Shown here: piece by piece, positions 16,283-23,851 of the stretch
Position numbering within the stretch: the first letter of the stretch is position 1
Layout of the letters: each line of letters begins with the position of its first letter
Source of the DNA: Methylotenera_A sp044222005
GTDB lineage: Bacteria > Pseudomonadota > Gammaproteobacteria > Burkholderiales > Methylophilaceae
Assembly (NCBI GenBank): GCA_044222005.1
Contig: JBGANY010000002.1
Span: 62,001 to 126,000 of the forward strand
Direction: 5' to 3'
Length of the DNA stretch: 64,000 nucleotides
Notes under the pieces: generated by a model
What the model was told of the DNA's origin: nothing
What the model saw: only the letters and a program-made list of their open reading frames with translations
Databases searched by the model: none
Made by a program: the position numbers and the translations under genes

Positions 16283-17449
16283 ATGAATAAGCCGACTGAT
16301 ACTCCATTACGATTGTTAAACAATTTAACTGCCAGCCAGTTTTTAGCTGAATACTGGCAGAAAAAACCTTTGCTGATTCGCGGCGCGATACCCGCTTTTA
16401 AGGGGCTGCTCAACCCCAATGAGCTTGCAGGCCTGGCATGTGAAGATGACGTGCAAGCTAGAATTATCAAGCATATCAAGGGCAAATGGCAGGTGGAGAA
16501 TGGCCCGTTTGATGAAGCTGACTTTACGCAACTGCCAGAAAGAGACTGGACGCTGTTGGTGCAGAGCGTAAATCACCACCTGCCAGAAGCGGCTGATTTA
16601 TTAAGCCAGTTTAATTTTATTCCGCATGCAAGGCTGGATGACCTGATGGTAAGCTACGCGCCTGACGGCGGCGGCGTAGGGCCGCACACCGATAGTTACG
16701 ATGTGTTTTTACTGCAAGGTAGCGGCCAGCGTCGCTGGAAAATCAGCGGAACCAATAATAAAAATCCGGTCGCTTTAAGCCTGATCGAAAACGTGCCACT
16801 AAAAATTTTGAAGCATTTTGAAACCGAGCAGGAATGGATACTGGAGGCGGGAGATATGCTCTATCTGCCGCCGCAGATCGCACATTGGGGAACCGCTGTG
16901 GGCGACGACTGCATGACGTACTCAATCGGCTTTCGCGCACCGAAAATGCAGGAACTGATGCACGAATTTTTAAATTACCTGCAGGATCATTTAAACGCGG
17001 AAGGTTTGTACATCGACCCGGATTTAGCCCTGCAAAACCATCCGGCTGAAATTAGCAATGAAATGATTGATAAAGTAAGTGAGATGCTGCATAAAATCAC
17101 CTGGGACTGGCATAGCGTCGCGGATTTTTTAGGCAAATATCTGACAGAACCCAAGCCGGACATTGTGTTTGAACCTGCCCGCAAAATATCGAAAAATGAA
17201 TTTATCAAGCAACTTGCTAAAAAAACGTTATGGTTAAGCTTAAAATCGCAGCTGCTATTTACAGGCAACAGCTTTTATTTGAATGGCGAGAAACTGACAA
17301 TGCCTGCGGATATGATTGGCTGTATGCGGGATTTTGCAGACAACCGTTACTTAAAAACACCTACGCTGCAAGCCAATATCCATGCGACTCTTGGCGAAGT
17401 GCTTTTTGAGGCTTATCTGGCTGGATATATATGCTTAAAGAGCGAGTAA
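16283..17449 (+). CDS. roxA: Cupin/JmjC ribosomal protein oxygenase (YcfD/RoxA family)
   Basis: 388 residues, like E. coli YcfD (about 373). The Fe(II)/2-oxoglutarate dioxygenase triad is visible: His135 and Asp137 in GPHTDSYDVF and a distal His201 in QIAHWGTAVGDDC. The N-terminal phrase FLAEYWQKKPLLIRGA is typical of the family. YcfD hydroxylates an arginine of ribosomal protein L16, so this enzyme should modify ribosomes in the cytoplasm. A C-terminal winged-helix-like region follows the cupin. It is transcribed away from the molybdopterin enzyme, and a hypothetical gene follows after 18 bp. Confidence 0.9.
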   Translation: MNKPTDTPLRLLNNLTASQFLAEYWQKKPLLIRGAIPAFKGLLNPNELAGLACEDDVQARIIKHIKGKWQVENGPFDEADFTQLPERDWTLLVQSVNHHLPEAADLLSQFNFIPHARLDDLMVSYAPDGGGVGPHTDSYDVFLLQGSGQRRWKISGTNNKNPVALSLIENVPLKILKHFETEQEWILEAGDMLYLPPQIAHWGTAVGDDCMTYSIGFRAPKMQELMHEFLNYLQDHLNAEGLYIDPDLALQNHPAEISNEMIDKVSEMLHKITWDWHSVADFLGKYLTEPKPDIVFEPARKISKNEFIKQLAKKTLWLSLKSQLLFTGNSFYLNGEKLTMPADMIGCMRDFADNRYLKTPTLQANIHATLGEVLFEAYLAGYICLKSE

Positions 17450-17467
17450 CCATGAAAGTGAACGAGC

Positions 17468-17962
17468 ATGAGCGAAACCGAACTGATCCCTGACACGATT
17501 ATTCTAGGTGAGCGCAATTACGAAGCGGCGCTTGATATGCTGATTGCAGAGGCAACCAGTGAATTGCTAATCTTTGACCAGCATTTTTTAAAGGGTGATT
17601 ATGCCAGCCAAAAACGTTTTGAGCTGCTTTATCATTTTTTAAGCAGCAACCCGCTCAGCAAACTCACAGTCATTCTGCAGGATACGCAGCATTTTACTAA
17701 TCACTGCCCCAAACTGTTTGAACTGCTCAGACTTTTTGGCCACAAAATGACTGTGTATGAAACCAACGACGCTGCAAAAATTGCCAAAGATTGTTTTGTG
17801 ATTGCTGATAAACGTCACTACCTGCGCCGTTTTCACATTGACCAGGCGCGCTTTAAGTTTGCGTTTGACGATGAAGAAATGGCAGCCAGTTTAATGATGC
17901 GCTTTGATGAACTGCTTGAAGAAACAGCCAGCGTGGTTTCCGTCACCCAGCTAGGTTTGTAA
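17468..17962 (+). CDS. Conserved hypothetical protein (DUF7931-like)
   Basis: 164 residues, soluble. The opening IILGERNYEAALDMLIAEATSELLIFD resembles the DUF7931 family, which has a phospholipase-D-like core. No HKD catalytic motif is present; the nearest is KRHYLRRFHIDQ near residue 115. It follows roxA by 18 bp and precedes the secretin-like gene by 16 bp, so it is likely co-transcribed with them. No specific function can be assigned, and the family name is from recall. Confidence 0.7.
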   Translation: MSETELIPDTIILGERNYEAALDMLIAEATSELLIFDQHFLKGDYASQKRFELLYHFLSSNPLSKLTVILQDTQHFTNHCPKLFELLRLFGHKMTVYETNDAAKIAKDCFVIADKRHYLRRFHIDQARFKFAFDDEEMAASLMMRFDELLEETASVVSVTQLGL

Positions 17963-17978
17963 CACAGGGACGGTCTCC

Positions 17979-18797
17979 ATGAAAATGTTAGTTTTGATTT
18001 TGTGTTTGTTTAGTTTTTCTGCTGTTGCGGAAACCGAGTTCAAGATCATCACCTTGCAGCATCGGTTTGCGAATGATCTATTACCTATTGTTTCTCCGAT
18101 GGTAGGCGAAAATGGTACAGCAACAGGCATGGATAATCAGCTGATTTTACGCGCCTCGCCGGAACGTATGCGTGAAATCGAGGCCACCGTCGCGAAACTG
18201 GACGCGGCGAGGGCAAATCGCAAAATCACCGTAAATACCAGCTACAGCGTGCAAACCCAACAGGAGCGCACCGAAGCGAGCGGCAAGGTAAAAGTGGGTA
18301 AAGTCACCGTAGGCAACGACAGACACGCGCCGCCAAACAGTGGTAACGTGGATATAACACGCAACACTCGCAACACTCGCAACACTCGCAACACTCAGCA
18401 GAACAGCAGCCAGTTTATTAATGTTCTAGATGGCGAGCGTGCTTTTATTCGCGTGGGGCAGATTGTGCCGTTCACGCAGGAATGGGTGACCATCACGCGA
18501 CGTTATGTGCAGATAGAACGTACAACGGACTGGCAGGAAATCTCGACCGGCTTTGCGGTGCGGCCGCGCACGGTTGGCAACCAGGTTGAATTAGAAATTA
18601 CGCCGCGCATCGCCAGATTGAATCAGCAAGGCTTTATCGACTTTGAAGAACTCACAACCATTTTGCGGGTAACGCTGGGTGATTGGGTAGATATTGGCGC
18701 CACGATGCAACAAAACGACGAGGTCAGCCGCAAAATTTTAGGCGTACAAAGCGTGTCCAGCCAGCAAAAAAACAGCCTGACCATCAAAGTCGATTAA
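17979..18797 (+). CDS. Secretin-like periplasmic protein with RNT repeat
   Basis: 272 residues with a short signal peptide (cleaved near SAVA-ET). The N-terminal part (FKIITLQHRFANDLLPIVSPMVG...LILRASPERMREIEATVAKLD) is a secretin N-domain ring-building motif. The C-terminal half (GERAFIRVGQIVPFTQEW...ISTGFAVRPRTVGNQVELEITPRI) resembles the beginning of a secretin domain but is far shorter than a true outer-membrane secretin. Between them lies RNT repeated four times, from a 9-bp tandem repeat. No type II/IV secretion genes are nearby, so this is probably a stand-alone periplasmic protein of unknown role. The upstream stop is 16 bp away. Confidence 0.75.
   Translation: MKMLVLILCLFSFSAVAETEFKIITLQHRFANDLLPIVSPMVGENGTATGMDNQLILRASPERMREIEATVAKLDAARANRKITVNTSYSVQTQQERTEASGKVKVGKVTVGNDRHAPPNSGNVDITRNTRNTRNTRNTQQNSSQFINVLDGERAFIRVGQIVPFTQEWVTITRRYVQIERTTDWQEISTGFAVRPRTVGNQVELEITPRIARLNQQGFIDFEELTTILRVTLGDWVDIGATMQQNDEVSRKILGVQSVSSQQKNSLTIKVD
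18360..18395 (+). repeat. 9-bp tandem repeat, four copies
   Basis: CGCAACACT repeated four times without mismatch inside the secretin-like gene, encoding (Arg-Asn-Thr)x4. The unit is a multiple of three, so copy-number change would keep the frame. Confidence 0.9.
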
Positions 18798-18915
18798 AAA
18801 TCGCTGCATCGGATGAGCTGAATTTGAGGTTCCGCCAGTAAATTGTTGCAAATCAACGACTTTTTAATTAAAAATCATCAAAAATCCAAAAAATGCTGGA
18901 ATTTTTTATCATTGC

Positions 18916-18924
18916 TGGTAAAAT
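18916..18924 (+). promoter_or_regulatory. Putative extended -10 promoter of the repeat lipoprotein
   Basis: TG-G-TAAAAT about 50 bp before the lipoprotein start. It matches an extended -10 element; no good -35 is seen. The preceding gene ends at 18797, leaving room for an independent promoter. Confidence 0.4.
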
Positions 18925-18973
18925 GCTGCCACTCGGTGTTTAACTTTAGTTCATATCGTAAGGGATACAAAAA

Positions 18974-19219
18974 ATGACACGTTCTGCTCTATTAGCTGCA
19001 TTATTAGCACTTGCATTAACTGCTTGTGGCGAAAAACCTGCTGAAGCTCCTGCTGAAGCTGCACCAGCTGCTGAAGCTGCTCCTGCTGCTGAAGCTGCTC
19101 CTGCTGCTGAAGCTGCTCCTGCTGCTGAAGCTGCTCCTGCTGCTGAAGCTGCTCCTGCTGCTGAAGCTGCTCCTGCTGCTGAAGCTGCACCAGCTGCTCC
19201 TGCTGAAGCCGCTAAGTAA
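18974..19219 (+). CDS. Small Ala/Pro/Glu-repeat lipoprotein
   Basis: 81 residues. A lipoprotein signal ends at LALTAC with Cys18 as the lipidated residue. The mature protein is almost wholly an AAEAAP repeat (about eight units, residues 27-73) followed by AAPAEAAK. Such Ala/Pro/Glu repeats form extended, rigid or disordered rods, so it may be a spacer or structural lipoprotein in the envelope. It has its own promoter-like sequence and a strong terminator, so it is probably monocistronic and well expressed. The start is fixed by the signal peptide and an AAGGGATAC ribosome site. Other frames through the repeat are open only because of its composition. Confidence 0.8.
   Translation: MTRSALLAALLALALTACGEKPAEAPAEAAPAAEAAPAAEAAPAAEAAPAAEAAPAAEAAPAAEAAPAAEAAPAAPAEAAK
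19052..19192 (+). repeat. 18-bp tandem repeat (about eight units)
   Basis: The unit GCTGCTGAAGCTGCTCCT is repeated nearly perfectly, encoding Ala-Ala-Glu-Ala-Ala-Pro; only the edge units vary (GCACCA for GCTCCT). Near-identity of units suggests recent expansion, and copy number is likely to vary between strains. Confidence 0.92.
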
Positions 19220-19244
19220 TTAGCCTTTAGTAACAAGCATAAAG

Positions 19245-19274
19245 AGCCGACATTTAGTCGGCTTTTTTGTTTTT
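19245..19274 (+). terminator. Rho-independent terminator after the lipoprotein gene
   Basis: Stem AGCCGAC (19245-19251), loop ATTTA, GTCGGCT (19257-19263), followed by TTTTTGTTTTT. Confidence 0.92.
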
Positions 19275-19323
19275 ATGGGTCGTGCATCAGGCTTAACAAC
19301 CCGCTGGGAAAAACACAACTGCG

Positions 19324-20097
19324 CTAATCACAGCTGCGCCAAGCGAAGCCTTCCATTTGATCTGCAATCCCGATCCAGTCCATTTCACAATTAAGCACCT
19401 GGCTTAATGCCTTTTTGGCTAACGCTTGAGTGTTATTTTTTGCGCTTAAATGTGCCGCAATAATATGTTTTAGCCTGGAGTTATCCAGCTTGGCCAATAA
19501 GGCGGCCGCACAGTCATTATCCAAATGCCCAAGCCGGCTGCCCACACGTTTTTTTAATGGCCAGGCATACGGGCCATTTTCCAGCATTTGCAAGTCATGA
19601 TTACATTCCAGCACCAAGGCGTCGCATTGATTTAGCACCTGCTCAATATGGGCAGTTGATGAGCCTGCATCCGTCAGCACACCTAGCTTGTGATTGCCGT
19701 CCGTGAAAGTGAATTGTGTCGGCTCGCGCGCATCGTGCGGTACCGGGTAAGGCGTGATTTCCAATTGCTCAATATGGAATGTCGTATGACTATCAATCAC
19801 GTTGAGCGATATATGAGCATCCTCTGGAAAATATCGCTCCGTCATTCTGAGCGTTCCATGCGAGAGCCAGACAGGAACGCCGTATTTTGCCGCAAACCGA
19901 AATGCACCTTTTGCATGGTCATCGTGCTCATGCGTCACCAAAATACCGCTTATCTGCTGTGGCTCAAACTCCAGTTTCTGCAAACGTTTGACAACTTCAC
20001 TTACACTAAAACCACAGTCGAGCAATAAACGCGTTTGCGCCTTCTCTATCACCATGCAGTTACCAGCACTGCCGCTGCCTAGCGACGTAAAACGCAT
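19324..20097 (-). CDS. MBL-fold metallo-hydrolase (YycJ/WalJ-like)
   Basis: 257 residues, metallo-beta-lactamase fold. It shows FTSLGSGSAGNCMVIE at the start, the zinc motif THEHDDHAKG (residues 55-64), the downstream His in PYPVPHDA, and Asp in LTDAG. The terminal LKHIIAAHLSAKNN supplies another His. The pattern matches YycJ/WalJ-like predicted exonucleases or phosphodiesterases; the exact substrate is not known in betaproteobacteria. It starts eight bases after the bamC stop on the same strand, so dapA-bamC-this gene form one transcript, an order common in betaproteobacteria. Confidence 0.88.
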   Translation of the reverse strand: MRFTSLGSGSAGNCMVIEKAQTRLLLDCGFSVSEVVKRLQKLEFEPQQISGILVTHEHDDHAKGAFRFAAKYGVPVWLSHGTLRMTERYFPEDAHISLNVIDSHTTFHIEQLEITPYPVPHDAREPTQFTFTDGNHKLGVLTDAGSSTAHIEQVLNQCDALVLECNHDLQMLENGPYAWPLKKRVGSRLGHLDNDCAAALLAKLDNSRLKHIIAAHLSAKNNTQALAKKALSQVLNCEMDWIGIADQMEGFAWRSCD

Positions 20098-20104
20098 GCA
20101 GATG

Positions 20105-21367
20105 CTATTTCAGCTGTTCATACAGCAATGCAATAATACGGTTAGCGGTCGTGCTGCGGTTGCGCTTATCATCCTTATCCACCACATTTACACGTGTACT
20201 GCCATTTTCAGTTTCGACCAGCTTAATGCGGTATTGCTTGGATGGGTCGGTCTTGCCGTCATCGCCTTTCCAGAATTGCAATTTATCGACAATGGTTTTT
20301 TCGTCTTTTGGTTTGGATTTGTTTTCTACTCCTTCATCGTCACCCCAGAACTTCAGCGTATCGAGCAACCCTTTCTTCTTTTTGGGTCCATCATCGATAT
20401 CCACATCTGCGTAACGCACATAAAACAGGCCATTTGAGCGGTCTTTATCTTCCGTTACAAACCCAATCCGGTCAAGCGCAAGGCCGACACGGCGCCAGCC
20501 GCGATCAAACGGGTCATTCAAATTAAGTGTCACGCTGCTGTCCGCCTCTTTTACAACTTCCGCACGTTTTTCAGATACCGGATTAGCGACAATTTCCTGG
20601 GCACGTTTCTCAGCCACGCCCAATTTCACCATCAGGCGGCGCAGCAGCTCCGCATCTAAATCCGCATCCATTTCCTCGGCTTTGGTAAGCGGTTTCGAAG
20701 AATCCAGACGGTAGCCTGTATCAATTTCACCCAGCTGCGTTTTTACAACATTTTTGCCATCATCCGGCGCACCGCTTACGGTACGATGCGTCATGTAGAT
20801 TTCGGTTGAGCCTTCTTTTTCACCGCGTTCCAGCCGCGTACGGAATTTGCGTCTATCGGCTAGTCCAGAGAGTTTGTCCAGCCATGCATCAAATTTCTCG
20901 CCTACATTTTTCTTGTCCTCTTTCGCTTTAATCGCATCGGCTTCTACCCATTCGGTTTCCATCACGCCTGTTTCAGCATTTTCGACACGCACCGCAAACC
21001 CTTGGTCTATCCAGAACTCCCGCACCACAGGCCAGATTTTTTCTGCCGGGGCATTCACTACCAACCAGCGCTGGGCACCTGCTTTTTCCATGCGCACGCC
21101 ATCAGAGGTAGGCAAGACTTTCTCTACGCCTGCTTCCTGGCCTTCCTGCGCCTGGTTATAGGTATTGTAAGTAGTAGAACCGCCCGGCACGCTATAGGCG
21201 TCGCTAGAGTTTACCGAGGTCAAATCCGGCGGCACTTCAAGCGGGCGCGAGCGCCCAGCGCCTTTGTAGTCTGACGACGTATCTACAAACGGAATAGAGT
21301 CGCAGGCACTCACCAGCATTGTAAGCAGCGCTGCTACGGTTAACTTGAATATCACACTTTGTTTCAT
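20105..21367 (-). CDS. bamC: Outer membrane assembly lipoprotein BamC
   Basis: About 420 residues from MKQSVIFKL, the start chosen because GGTAAAGAG precedes it and it gives a lipoprotein signal ending LVSAC (Cys22). An upstream ATG at 21394 would overlap dapA and spoil the signal. Two helix-grip BamC domains follow (about 95-240 with VNAPAEKIWPVVREFW, and about 285-415). Between and after them are charged linkers with repeated LDTLKFWGDD/VDKLQFWKGDD segments. BamC is a lipoprotein of the beta-barrel assembly machine. It follows dapA by 23 bp, the conserved dapA-bamC pair. It is longer than E. coli BamC (344). Confidence 0.92.
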   Translation of the reverse strand: MKQSVIFKLTVAALLTMLVSACDSIPFVDTSSDYKGAGRSRPLEVPPDLTSVNSSDAYSVPGGSTTYNTYNQAQEGQEAGVEKVLPTSDGVRMEKAGAQRWLVVNAPAEKIWPVVREFWIDQGFAVRVENAETGVMETEWVEADAIKAKEDKKNVGEKFDAWLDKLSGLADRRKFRTRLERGEKEGSTEIYMTHRTVSGAPDDGKNVVKTQLGEIDTGYRLDSSKPLTKAEEMDADLDAELLRRLMVKLGVAEKRAQEIVANPVSEKRAEVVKEADSSVTLNLNDPFDRGWRRVGLALDRIGFVTEDKDRSNGLFYVRYADVDIDDGPKKKKGLLDTLKFWGDDEGVENKSKPKDEKTIVDKLQFWKGDDGKTDPSKQYRIKLVETENGSTRVNVVDKDDKRNRSTTANRIIALLYEQLK

Positions 21368-21390
21368 CTCTTTACCACCATTTACTGTAA

Positions 21391-22266
21391 TCAAATAATA
21401 CCTGCCTGACGCATCGCCGCCCGCAACACGTCATGATATTGGGCAGACAAGTTCACCATCGGCAACCGTATGCCAGCTTTAATCAAACCCATCTGCTGCA
21501 AAACCCATTTCACCGGGATTGGGTTCGCCTCAACAAATAATTTTTGATGCAGGCCGAATAATTTTGCATTGATCTCGCAGGCGTTTTTAACATTTCCCGC
21601 CATTGCGGCCACACACATTTCGTGCATCAATTTAGGCGCCACATTGGCGGTGACCGATATCACCCCATGTCCGCCAAGCAGCATCAGTGCCATCCCGGTG
21701 GCATCATCGCCGCTGTAAATCGCAAAATCTTTAGGCACACGCAGCAGCAAATCGGTTCCCCGCTCGATGCTGCCGGTCGCATCTTTAATCCCGACAATGT
21801 TATTGACAGCCGCCAGCCTGATCACGGTGTCGTTCGCAATATCACAGCCGGTGCGGCCTGGCACGTTATACAGAATTTGCCGAATATCCACCGCCGCCGC
21901 AACCGCCGCATAGTGTTGATATAGACCCTCTTGCGTAGGCTTGTTGTAATAAGGCGCCACCAACAAACATGCATCCACACCTAAGGCTTTGGCTTTGGCT
22001 GTGAGTTCAATCGCTTCACTTGTGGAATTTGCACCCGTGCCTGCAATCACCGCAATGCGGCCATTGACATGCTCTACGGTTGTTTCAATCAGCAAACAAT
22101 GTTCAGCAACATCCACCGTAGGCGATTCGCCTGTCGTGCCGACGATGACAATACCATCAGTGCCTGCATCAATATGAAAATCAATCAGCGCGCGTAACGC
22201 ATCCAGATCCAAACTTCCATCGTCAAACATGGGTGTGACAATGGCAACCAAACTACCTTGCAGCAT
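21391..22266 (-). CDS. dapA: 4-hydroxy-tetrahydrodipicolinate synthase
   Basis: 291 residues from MLQGSLVAIVTPM. This start is preferred over an ATG five codons upstream because it puts the Schiff-base lysine at Lys161 (VGIKDATG), the same number as in E. coli, and GCAGG precedes it. Other landmarks are GTTGESPT near residue 44 and YNVPGRTGCD with the active-site Tyr. It condenses pyruvate with aspartate semialdehyde in lysine and diaminopimelate synthesis. It heads the dapA-bamC-MBL transcript. Confidence 0.95.
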   Translation of the reverse strand: MLQGSLVAIVTPMFDDGSLDLDALRALIDFHIDAGTDGIVIVGTTGESPTVDVAEHCLLIETTVEHVNGRIAVIAGTGANSTSEAIELTAKAKALGVDACLLVAPYYNKPTQEGLYQHYAAVAAAVDIRQILYNVPGRTGCDIANDTVIRLAAVNNIVGIKDATGSIERGTDLLLRVPKDFAIYSGDDATGMALMLLGGHGVISVTANVAPKLMHEMCVAAMAGNVKNACEINAKLFGLHQKLFVEANPIPVKWVLQQMGLIKAGIRLPMVNLSAQYHDVLRAAMRQAGII

Positions 22267-22482
22267 ATTAAAACCTGCCAAAAATAAAGTGTGTTATTTT
22301 AACCGAAACTGCCCACTTAATGCGAAAACGCTGTTGTTCTAGCTTCAAATAAATCACATATATCAAATTATGCTAATAATATAATTACATATTCTTTGTA
22401 ACTATAATAAACATCGCATATATTGCTTGACTCGGGGAACAAGCGCCAAGGACTTTTGGTTGAATTTGCCTGCCGGATTGCG

Positions 22483-22511
22483 TTCTAACCGAGCATAAAA
22501 CACAGTATAAT
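22483..22511 (+). promoter_or_regulatory. Promoter of the rsx operon
   Basis: A perfect -10 TATAAT at 22506-22511 lies 25 bp before rsxA, with a weak -35 TTCTAA 17 bp upstream. The 270-bp region between the divergent dapA and rsxA is AT-rich; apart from this promoter I see no gene in it. Confidence 0.5.
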
Positions 22512-22536
22512 CGCATTAAAATTAACAGGTTCGCCT

Positions 22537-23121
22537 ATGTCACAAAGTTACATTTTAATTTTAATCAGCACGGTATTAGTGAACAACATCGTACTGGTTA
22601 AAATTCTGGGCTTATGCCCATTTATGGGGGTTTCCAAGAAGCTGGAAGCTTCCATTGGCATGGCCGCAGCAACCGCATTCGTGCTGACAATCGGCTCGAT
22701 GACCAGTTGGGCAATTAATCACTATCTGCTTGAGCCAAACAACCTGCAGTACCTGCGTACGCTGTCATTCATTGTAGTTATTGCAGGCGTAGTGCAGTTT
22801 ACCGAAATTGTCATGGAAAAAAGTTTCCCGTTGCTGTACCAGATGCTGGGCATTTTCTTGCCGCTGATTACCACCAATTGCGCTGTGCTGGGCATTCCGC
22901 TTCTCAATGCGCAATCAAGCCACGGACCAATAGAATCGGCCATATACGGTTTTGGCGGCGCGGTTGGTTTTTCGATGGTGCTGATTTTATTTGCCTCATT
23001 ACGTGAACGTCTGGAAGCCGCCGACGTACCAAAAGCGTTTCAAGGCTCTGCTATCGCCATGGTGACTGCGGCTCTGATGAGCCTTGCCTTTATGGGTTTC
23101 GCCGGATTAGATAAATACTAA
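22537..23121 (+). CDS. rsxA: Electron transport complex subunit RsxA (RnfA)
   Basis: 194 residues with about six transmembrane helices, starting SQSYILILISTVLVNNIVLVK and containing LGLCPFMGVSKK and TTNCAVLGIPLLN; these Cys-containing loops are characteristic of RnfA/NqrE proteins. It is an integral subunit of the Rnf/Rsx ion-pumping ferredoxin:NAD oxidoreductase or SoxR-reducing complex. First gene of rsxABCDGE-nth. Its stop codon TAA is the first part of an inverted-repeat element that fills the gap before rsxB. Confidence 0.95.
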   Translation: MSQSYILILISTVLVNNIVLVKILGLCPFMGVSKKLEASIGMAAATAFVLTIGSMTSWAINHYLLEPNNLQYLRTLSFIVVIAGVVQFTEIVMEKSFPLLYQMLGIFLPLITTNCAVLGIPLLNAQSSHGPIESAIYGFGGAVGFSMVLILFASLRERLEAADVPKAFQGSAIAMVTAALMSLAFMGFAGLDKY

Positions 23122-23241
23122 AAATGCAATTTTCGTCGCCATACGGTGTTGCTTACAAAAAACACCTGCTTACATATACCCCATATGCCGCGTCAATGTT
23201 TTTTGCGCGCGCCTTGTCCGGCTTAGAAACTTGCATTTTTA
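23119..23241. repeat. Inverted-repeat-bounded intergenic element, copy A (reverse orientation)
   Basis: Arms TAAAAATGCAATTTT (23119-23133) and AAACTTGCATTTTTA (23227-23241) are complementary at 14 of 15 positions. The left arm includes the rsxA stop codon. Read on the minus strand, the interior shares ACAAGGCGC, ATGGGGTATA and GTAAGCA...GGCGAC with the element at 28677-28821. Confidence 0.6.
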
Positions 23242-23260
23242 AAGGTTTTTTGGTGAGTTA

Positions 23261-23830
23261 ATGTTAACAGCCCTATACATCATGATTGGCCTGGCACTGG
23301 TCTTGGGTATTTTGTTGGGCTTTGCCGCGCTTAAATTCAAAGTGGAGGGCGACCCGCTCATCGCGCGCATTGATGCCATTCTGCCGCAAACACAATGTGG
23401 CCAATGCGGCTACCCTGGCTGCAAGCCTTATGCCACTGCTATTGCCAAAGGCGAGGCCGATATTAACCAGTGCCCGCCAGGTGGTGAGGCAGGCGTGCGC
23501 GCACTGGCTGATTTGCTGGGTGTAGAATATAAGCCGCTTAACGCCGAGCATGGTGAGCCCAAACCTAAGTCAGTAGCTTTTATTGATGAAGAAGTATGCA
23601 TCGGCTGTACGTTGTGCATTCAAGCCTGCCCGGTAGATGCCATTTTAGGTGCGGCCAAGCACATGCACACCATTATTGCGAGTGAGTGCACAGGCTGCGA
23701 GCTTTGCGTGGCACCGTGCCCGGTCGATTGTATCTCGATGATCCCCATTGCAGAAACGCCCGATAACTGGAAATGGAAATATCCCACCATTCCGATTAAG
23801 CCCGTGCCTTTCAACTCAAAACCTGTCTAA
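23261..23830 (+). CDS. rsxB: Electron transport complex subunit RsxB (RnfB)
   Basis: 189 residues. An N-terminal membrane helix is followed by a four-cysteine cluster motif (TQCGQCGYPGC...CPPGG) and two ferredoxin-type [4Fe-4S] motifs, CIGCTLCIQACPVDA and CTGCELCVAPCPVDC. This is the RnfB iron-sulfur subunit that accepts electrons for the membrane complex. The start is supported by GGTGAG five bases upstream. It is separated from rsxA by 139 bp, mostly an inverted-repeat element, and precedes rsxC by 21 bp. Confidence 0.95.
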   Translation: MLTALYIMIGLALVLGILLGFAALKFKVEGDPLIARIDAILPQTQCGQCGYPGCKPYATAIAKGEADINQCPPGGEAGVRALADLLGVEYKPLNAEHGEPKPKSVAFIDEEVCIGCTLCIQACPVDAILGAAKHMHTIIASECTGCELCVAPCPVDCISMIPIAETPDNWKWKYPTIPIKPVPFNSKPV

Positions 23831-23851
23831 CGATATGAACAAATTGGCAAC

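Noticed and set aside
18360..18395. Short tandem repeat considered as CRISPR
   Set aside because: Units are 9 bp, contiguous and in frame within a gene; no spacers. No CRISPR array was seen anywhere.
18946..19236. Long open frames on both strands through the lipoprotein repeat (Ala/Gly-rich, Gln/Glu-rich and Leu/Lys-rich translations)
   Set aside because: They are by-products of an 18-bp repeat that lacks stop codons in several frames; only the plus frame with a lipoprotein signal is credible.
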